This document shows positions 61,801 through 64,000 of a stretch of 64,000 bases of DNA, piece after piece. The stretch covers positions 43,888,805-43,952,804 of the forward strand of contig JARCOQ010000004.1 in the NCBI GenBank assembly GCA_029207755.1, read 5' to 3'. Both the position numbers and the translations under genes were made by a program. This DNA comes from Chamaea fasciata (lineage: Eukaryota; Chordata; Aves; Passeriformes; Sylviidae). Below the pieces are notes generated by a model, which was not told where the DNA came from, made no database searches, and worked only from the letters and a program-made list of their open reading frames with translations. Numbering within the stretch: position 1 is the stretch's first letter; every line of letters begins with the position of its first letter.

Positions 61801-62437
61801 AAAATAGGTCTGTTCAAATTATTCTCAAGGATGCAACTGGCTGACATTACTTTCTTTGCAACTAAAGAAAGATAGCCCAGAATCAATTCACTAAATATGC
61901 TAAGTGGGACATGTCTGCTAATGATTAGAAGACTATTTTTCTGTGCACACATCATGGCTGAAGCTCTTACAAAACTATTTGAATTAATCCATTTAGCCAT
62001 AGAGCTGTGACTTGGAAGTCTGCGGCTTTTACTGGATTTTGATCAAGGTGAAAATAATTCAGTTTTTTGTCCCATTGCTTTTAGGTCTGCTTTTTATTTT
62101 TGTCTTACTTTCTTATGACTAATGGAGGAGACAATCTATAGGAGGAAATTTCAGGGGATATTCATCAAATGAAACTTAGATCCCCTGCTAGTTGATTGTC
62201 TAGGTGTTCCATTTGATGCACTTATATTGCACTCATTATAAGGGAAGCATTTAACAGGAATACCATTATTATGAAAAGGTGTGATGGAATTAACATGCAC
62301 AGAGTATATCGAACAGTATGTTTTGATTTTATTTTTTATTTAAAATGCAGTGTAACACTTCTTGCCTCCCAACTCTTTCCCTCTCTTTTTCTAAGATACA
62401 GAACGACTTAAAAAAACTACTTGAAGATGGTGATTGA
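25495..62437 (+). CDS. GRAMD2B: GRAMD2B (GRAM domain-containing protein 2B), complete 14-exon coding region
   Basis: Fourteen exons with GT donors and AG acceptors join in one frame to give 422 codons and a TGA stop. The protein matches the GRAMD2B (GRAMD3) family along its length. It has an acidic, charged N-terminus (1-100), the motif HFHKLFLDVP leading into a GRAM domain (about 103-209; core includes GKLFLSENWICFHSKVFGKD), and a Ser/Pro linker (210-315). A membrane segment (about 337-355, VLVFYAILVCVLILSTFYM) and a C-terminal coiled coil ending in KKLLEDGD follow. Known for the family: GRAM domains are PH-like lipid-binding folds. GRAMD2 proteins sit in the ER membrane, and their relatives work at ER-plasma membrane contacts. 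Unlike GRAMD1 proteins there is no sterol-binding VASt domain. I recall the usual length as about 430 residues, so this copy is full length. The start at 25495 aligns with the family MTE start; an in-frame ATG at 25486 would add three residues. Confidence 0.96.
28946..28983. repeat. Poly-T run
   Basis: About 38 bases of T broken once by AA. It could be the tail of a minus-strand retrocopy, but no body was recognised. Confidence 0.8.
29337..29508. repeat. G/T-only low-complexity tract with G-runs
   Basis: GTTT repeats, then G-runs of 4-7 spaced by T-runs over about 170 bases. Several overlapping G-quadruplex-type patterns lie on the coding strand of GRAMD2B. ORFs here on both strands are compositional. 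Confidence 0.85.
34054..34059 (+). repeat. Target site duplication of class II ERV (left)
   Basis: CTCAAT, identical to 41438-41443; six bases fit class II integrases. Confidence 0.9.
34060..34379 (+). repeat. Class II ERV 5' LTR
   Basis: 320 bp, TGATGTATTTC...GATATTTTCA, with AATAAA at 34254-34259. It is longer than the 3' LTR mainly because of a C-rich expansion at 34083-34106. The short length fits a compact betaretroviral-type LTR. Confidence 0.92.
34382..34399 (+). other. Class II ERV primer-binding site, tRNA unassigned
   Basis: TGGCGGTCACATTGGTTT begins two bases after the LTR with TGG (complement of the CCA end of tRNA). It does not match the lysine, proline, tryptophan or methionine primer sequences I know. 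Confidence 0.5.
34400..34929 (+). other. Class II ERV untranslated leader, first part
   Basis: GC-rich leader with no supported ORF. ATAG|GTGAGA near 34614 resembles a splice donor and could be the provirus's major donor; this is inference. The sequence becomes increasingly GC-rich up to 34920. Confidence 0.5.
34930..35257 (-). repeat. Antisense LTR-like block in the class II leader
   Basis: Read on the minus strand, the block starts TGTTGAGGAATGG and ends AATAAGACA. It has a TATATA-type box (35083-35095) and, about 85 bases downstream, AATAAA (34999-35004). This layout is that of an LTR of about 328 bp. It differs in sequence from the provirus's own LTRs. I find no matching target duplication at its edges (TGACGC versus CTCTCT). 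It may therefore be a recombination product or have mutated flanks. It is AT-richer than the surrounding leader. Confidence 0.55.
35258..35333 (+). other. End of class II leader before gag
   Basis: Short stretch rich in CTCTC and GAGAGCGGGGG. An ATG at 35327 lies in a different frame from gag and gives only 18 codons. Confidence 0.4.
35334..37121 (+). pseudogene. gag: Class II ERV gag, broken
   Basis: One frame runs from about 35334 to TAA at 37119-37121, interrupted by a single TGA at 36279-36281. The first part (to about 35800) resembles a betaretroviral matrix domain, including QLKNILINVKIPKKLL. A long Pro-rich linker (about 35815-36250) follows. A capsid (LNDIKDLFRCLLTPLEYDLW) contains a region resembling the major homology region (IKQFPSENFLQFVDHLR). 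A nucleocapsid with one CCHC knuckle, CLRCKKPGHFARAC, completes it; betaretroviruses usually have two. No in-frame ATG is visible at the start: the open frame begins at a GTG after a T-run, so the true start may have been lost to an indel. Gag would assemble the particle. Confidence 0.88.
37127..37133 (+). promoter_or_regulatory. Gag-pro -1 frameshift heptamer A AAA AAC
   Basis: AAAAAAC sits in the gag frame as A|AAA|AAC and is followed at once by TGA in that frame. The dUTPase/protease frame is -1. In this copy a TAA at 37119 stops gag two codons before the heptamer, so the signal could not be reached. Confidence 0.75.
37983..37989 (+). promoter_or_regulatory. Pro-pol -1 frameshift heptamer G GAT TTT
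   Basis: GGATTTT is in the protease frame as G|GAT|TTT and is followed directly by TGA (37990-37992). Pol is open in the -1 frame from here. It has the X XXY YYZ-like spelling used at betaretroviral pro-pol junctions. Confidence 0.7.
37989..40703 (+). pseudogene. pol: Class II ERV pol (RT, RNase H, integrase), broken
   Basis: RT spans 37989-38591 with WNSPVFVIKKPGKDKWRLL, DIKDCFFQIPL, LPQGLTLSP and an intact YMDD. Frameshifts follow at about 38570-38591 and 39144-39156. RNase H shows DASG, DSAYV and GNRQAD, but the usual Glu after the first strand appears as Lys (VAKLASM). Integrase has WQTDITHI, then GNGPAY where the catalytic Asp is Gly, then the Glu in VVERAH. The C-terminal domain ends near WIPQKWVKPFVP. 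The last 515 codons (39156-40703) are still uninterrupted, so decay is recent. Pol copies and integrates the genome; this copy lacks key residues. Confidence 0.92.
40756..41025 (+). pseudogene. env: Class II ERV env remnant: membrane anchor and tail
   Basis: Between pol and the 3' LTR there are only about 430 bases. An open stretch encodes a Trp-rich lead (FKGWGFTGWW), a strongly hydrophobic helix (about 20 residues, ILLFLVILFLVTIAF) and a basic short tail ending at TAA 41023-41025. This matches the end of a retroviral transmembrane subunit. The surface subunit and ectodomain are absent. A pyrimidine tract and AG at 40771-40772 just upstream look like a splice acceptor. Env would mediate receptor binding and fusion; here it is only a stump. 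Confidence 0.62.
41118..41131 (+). other. Class II ERV polypurine tract
   Basis: AAAAGAGGGGGAGA directly abuts the 3' LTR, a textbook plus-strand primer site. Confidence 0.85.
41132..41437 (+). repeat. Class II ERV 3' LTR
   Basis: 306 bp, TGTTGTATTTC...GATGTTTTCA, with AATAAA at 41314-41319. It differs from the 5' LTR by about ten substitutions and two length changes. It is sense to GRAMD2B, so its poly(A) signal could in principle end host transcripts within intron 1. Confidence 0.92.
41438..41443 (+). repeat. Target site duplication of class II ERV (right)
   Basis: CTCAAT, identical to 34054-34059. Confidence 0.9.
41444..46174 (+). other. GRAMD2B: GRAMD2B intron 1, part after the provirus
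   Basis: AT-rich intron with no recognised gene. It ends in a long T-run (about 46149-46164) and TGCAG. Confidence 0.7.
46175..46297 (+). CDS. GRAMD2B: GRAMD2B coding exon 2
   Basis: A long T-rich polypyrimidine tract and TGCAG acceptor precede the exon. It reads SDGENGTDEKRKAGKSP and ends VDLA plus AG|GTAATG. Only this frame joins exon 1 and exon 3 without a stop. Another open frame over the same bases is a shadow. This is the N-terminal charged and Ser/Thr-rich region before the GRAM domain. Confidence 0.92.
48282..48363 (+). CDS. GRAMD2B: GRAMD2B coding exon 3
   Basis: The acceptor is TTCAG and the donor CAG|GTAAGG. The first base completes an Arg codon, then the exon reads TKSSTDSPVLTIKSDSKIES and ends on a complete codon. 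It encodes the Lys/Ser-rich stretch before the GRAM domain. It lies in no long ORF and was placed by homology and phase. Confidence 0.92.
48674..48740 (+). CDS. GRAMD2B: GRAMD2B coding exon 4 (start of GRAM domain)
   Basis: The exon opens after TTTTTCAG with LKANAHFHKLFLDVPTDEP and ends with one base of a Ser codon at A|GTAAGT. The HFHKLF..VP..EPLK motif is the conserved entry to the GRAM domain in this family. Confidence 0.94.
49704..49807 (+). CDS. GRAMD2B: GRAMD2B coding exon 5 (GRAM domain core)
   Basis: This exon encodes the most conserved GRAM strand region: FTCALQKEILYQGKLF followed by SENWICFHSKVFGKDTK. The acceptor is TTTCAG. The donor, AAG|GTTAGT, is somewhat weak but is supported by clean phase into exon 6. 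Confidence 0.96.
49808..53271 (+). other. GRAMD2B: GRAMD2B intron 5
   Basis: It contains a direct repeat of 19 bases (52475-52493 and 52501-52519, TATCCAGGATTATTATATT) and the 18-bp duplication near the acceptor. The 143-codon minus-strand ORF at 50014-50445 has no recognisable domain. Confidence 0.65.
53224..53259 (+). repeat. 18-bp tandem duplication next to the exon 6 acceptor
   Basis: Two adjacent 18-base copies (53224-53241 and 53242-53259, starting ATTGGGATTCA) differ at one base. They occupy the region where a branch point for exon 6 would be expected, so the duplication may double or move that signal. Confidence 0.85.
53272..53367 (+). CDS. GRAMD2B: GRAMD2B coding exon 6 (GRAM domain)
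   Basis: Thirty-two whole codons, including the TKTALLVPNALIIATVTD motif typical of GRAMD2B, end at AGG|GTAAGT. The acceptor TTGTTTCAG lies 12 bases after an 18-bp tandem duplication (53224-53259). Confidence 0.96.
54053..54124 (+). CDS. GRAMD2B: GRAMD2B coding exon 7 (end of GRAM domain)
   Basis: Twenty-four codons, YMFVSLLSRDTTYKLLKSIC then RHLD, close the GRAM domain. The acceptor is TTTTGCAG and the donor GAC|GTAAGT. The FVSLLSRD..Y.LL string is diagnostic for GRAMD2 proteins. Confidence 0.96.
54246..54326 (+). CDS. GRAMD2B: GRAMD2B coding exon 8
   Basis: Twenty-seven codons containing GNSPNPSSAESSFRADRP follow a TTTTTTTCAG acceptor. The donor is CTG|GTAAAT. This Ser/Pro linker motif is conserved in GRAMD2B and starts the low-complexity region after the GRAM domain. 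Confidence 0.94.
54958..55069 (+). CDS. GRAMD2B: GRAMD2B coding exon 9
   Basis: The exon encodes DFNEDYSDLDGIVQQQRQEM and then a Ser/Thr-rich stretch ending in a split Asp codon (G|GTGAGT). The acceptor is CATCAG. The acidic DFN(E/D)..SDLDG motif is conserved in the family. Confidence 0.94.
55070..56727 (+). other. GRAMD2B: GRAMD2B intron 9
   Basis: AT-rich; no gene or repeat recognised. The other long introns (2: 46298-48281; 4: 48741-49703; 6: 53368-54052; 8: 54327-54957; 11: 57118-57624; 12: 57727-59268) are likewise featureless to me, apart from a TATA/ATATG-rich patch near 57270-57310 in intron 11. Confidence 0.6.
56728..56850 (+). CDS. GRAMD2B: GRAMD2B coding exon 10
   Basis: Forty codons of weakly conserved, Lys- and Ser-rich linker (contains KPEAKSVRSDAHSKRGP) run between TTGACAG and G|GTAAGC. 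Recognition rests on phase, splice sites and the shared EAK..RSDAH core. Confidence 0.88.
57030..57117 (+). CDS. GRAMD2B: GRAMD2B coding exon 11 (start of membrane segment)
   Basis: The exon encodes FLHKVKSQK and then the first half of the hydrophobic segment, LNHVLVFYAI, ending CT|GTAAGT. The acceptor is CCTTGCAG. The basic stretch just before the membrane helix suits a cytosolic-facing flank. Confidence 0.93.
57625..57726 (+). CDS. GRAMD2B: GRAMD2B coding exon 12 (membrane segment and coiled coil)
   Basis: The exon completes the membrane helix (VCVLILSTFYMRY) and continues into a heptad-like stretch (ISVLEERLMSM). The donor is GA|GTAAGA after a split Glu codon. The acceptor is CTCTTACAG. 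Confidence 0.94.
59269..59362 (+). CDS. GRAMD2B: GRAMD2B coding exon 13
   Basis: The acceptor is TTGATAG and the donor AAG|GTAACA. After completing the Glu codon it encodes HQVHQDVGSHLQ and then LCDELTANLRKLEK, the conserved C-terminal amphipathic helix. Confidence 0.93.
59363..62395 (+). other. GRAMD2B: GRAMD2B intron 13
   Basis: A GC-richer island of about 200 bases (59995-60200) stands out from AT-rich flanks and gives overlapping minus-strand ORFs of 83-104 codons. It may be an old interspersed repeat fragment; I could not identify the family. Confidence 0.5.
62396..62437 (+). CDS. GRAMD2B: GRAMD2B coding exon 14 with stop
   Basis: Short terminal exon: IQNDLKKLLEDGD followed by TGA (62435-62437), after a CT-rich tract and TCTAAG acceptor. 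It reproduces the highly conserved family C-terminus and is too short to appear as an independent ORF. Confidence 0.95.
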   Translation: MQNDLKKLLEDGD

Positions 62438-63670
62438 AACATCAGTGTTCTTGGACTGCTTCAGACCTCATTCTTCTGTCTTGACAAACCGTTCCAAAGG
62501 AGCCCTGCTGGCCAGAGTTCAAGCTTCTTTATTTTCAGTCCAAGCCAAGCTTAAACTACTGTAAAGCTCATGTCACCATGCAGAAGTCAGTTGATTCTTC
62601 AGAATGTATCTACATATTTTGTAAACATAAATGGTTTGATCTAAATGTGTCTATGTTTTAAAAATGTGGGGATTTTTCTTTCTGTATTGTGTGTGGATTA
62701 ATGGATTTTATAGCTTGCTTGATTTTAGAGTTGCTTACAGCAGTGCAAACCTGGTGCATATCCTTTTACCTCAACATTTACTTTATGCCTATTGTCAAAC
62801 AAATATAAATGTGAAGAATGTCAGTCATGATTCATGTACTGAAGTGTTGTGCGAATGAGCAGGTATCTGTTTAAGCTATGATTATGGATTGGTGCTGTGC
62901 TCTTCATTTTTACGTACTTCTCTGCACCTTGACATTCCAAAGATCAGAAAACAGACACCTCTGTGTTTGGGTATGCAAAGTCATGAATGTTTGAGGTCTG
63001 CTCAGTTCTCCAGTGCTGTAAGAAGGCTCAATTTCCACTTTCTGTGACACTGTATCACCACTGAGGGTAAGATCTTTTTCCACTGGGCATTCAGGTTCCT
63101 TTGAAGTCAAGTCTGAAATCTGTATGGACTTGCCAATTTACAATCAAGTTGGTCATGAATAGCAATATGGGTGTGACACACCTGCACAACTTAGAAAAAC
63201 TGCTCATTTTCTGTCCACTCATATGATCTCTGTCCTTAAAGTTAATCAGTGTGAAGATCCTCAGTCAGCTTTACTTGGAGTTGCATGGGGTTTTGCTTGG
63301 CTGAGCAAGTGCAACTTGTAGTCCAGTGAATGGAAATCTAGTCTTGGTATGTGACTCCAGGGACTGGATATTTCCACATAAAGAGAGCTGGCAAATTAAT
63401 TGTGCAGCAGTACAAACAATCAGTAGAGTGAATGAAAAAGTGGACACCTGCTTTATTGTATCACATACTGATTTTTTCCCAGAGTGCCTAAGATGGGGAT
63501 TTTTAGCTTTCTGATTCACCAAGCAGGCTCATTAGTTTTTAAAAGGCAATATTTAGGATAATAACTACTATCTGTGAAGTAACAGTATTGTTTATAATAT
63601 GCTATGCATTTTATAACCATTTCTGTGAAATGTACCTAGTTTGTTTAAATAAACTTTTTTAAAACAAGTG
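62438..63670 (+). other. GRAMD2B: GRAMD2B 3' untranslated region
   Basis: About 1.2 kb of AT-rich sequence without conserved coding potential runs from the stop to a canonical AATAAA. Cleavage is expected 10-30 bases beyond that signal; the exact end is inferred. Confidence 0.8.
63648..63653 (+). terminator. GRAMD2B: Polyadenylation signal AATAAA of GRAMD2B
   Basis: This is a perfect AATAAA, followed by a T-run, 1.2 kb after the stop, and is the best candidate for the GRAMD2B 3' end. I noticed no other canonical AATAAA in the 3'UTR by eye. Confidence 0.75.
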
Positions 63671-64000
63671 ACTCAATACTATAATTTGGATGAACCCAAC
63701 TCCATCCATCAGTTTCGGTTGAATGTGATACTCATGAGGCTTTATACCTTACAGTACAAAGTTTGTGCAAAACCCAGCACCCAACACAAGGGGTTAGGAA
63801 CTGCATCCTGCTGCAGTCCTTCCTCTGACTCCTTTGTGTGTGACTTCTCTCTGGATCTCCGTGACAACAGTAAGAGCAAATTTGGCCCCCAGAGTTTTGA
63901 GGACATGGTAATAGTTTTCTCAAGTTCCCCAGGTTTCTCAAGGTTCCTCCTTGGAGGATATTGGATGAGTATCAGAATGTTAAGGCACCTTACAGGGCCC

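Noticed and set aside
1..64000. Searched by eye for CRISPR arrays, tRNA or rRNA genes and bacterial-type operons
   Set aside because: None seen. The sequence is eukaryotic, with spliced genes and retroelements only.

Overview
The window is vertebrate nuclear DNA, almost certainly from a bird. It is AT-rich with long introns, contains a CR1 LINE, an ERVL-type and a class II (betaretrovirus-like) endogenous retrovirus, and carries one host gene on the + strand: GRAMD2B (older name GRAMD3). The order of bird cannot be settled from the sequence alone.

Layout. 1-6300 has no supported gene. At 6417-6541 lies a convincing exon-like ORF (ATG, 41 codons, GT donor). Its splice phase matches GRAMD2B exons 2 and 3, so I propose it as an alternative first exon. 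8643-9364 is an antisense solo LTR bounded by a perfect 6-bp duplication (GGTAGA). 9371-16630 has no supported gene. About 16630-24895 is a 5'-truncated CR1 ORF2 copy split by a 6.5-kb ERVL provirus (17841-24370; two 695-bp LTRs, gag and pol, no env), with a 5-bp duplication carrying one mismatch. 25250-25810 is a CpG island holding the GRAMD2B promoter and first coding exon.

Intron 1 (20.6 kb) contains a sense-oriented class II provirus at 34060-41437. It has a perfect 6-bp duplication (CTCAAT), gag, dUTPase-like, protease, RT, RNase H and integrase regions. Its env has been reduced to a transmembrane tail, and an antisense LTR-like block sits in its leader. GRAMD2B exons 2-14 follow at 46175-62437, then a 3'UTR with an AATAAA signal at 63648.

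The 14 coding exons join in phase with canonical GT/AG sites to give 422 codons plus a stop. The predicted protein has a variable N-terminus, a GRAM domain (about residues 103-209), a low-complexity linker, one membrane segment near the C-terminus and a short C-terminal coiled coil. This is the usual GRAMD2 architecture at endoplasmic reticulum membranes. Both proviruses are disabled by stops and frameshifts, and both show about 3% LTR-LTR divergence by hand count. They therefore appear to be fairly recent insertions of similar age. I see no new enzymatic or defence system. The most useful leads are the alternative first exon, the nested insertions, the env-tail remnant and the antisense LTR inside the class II leader.
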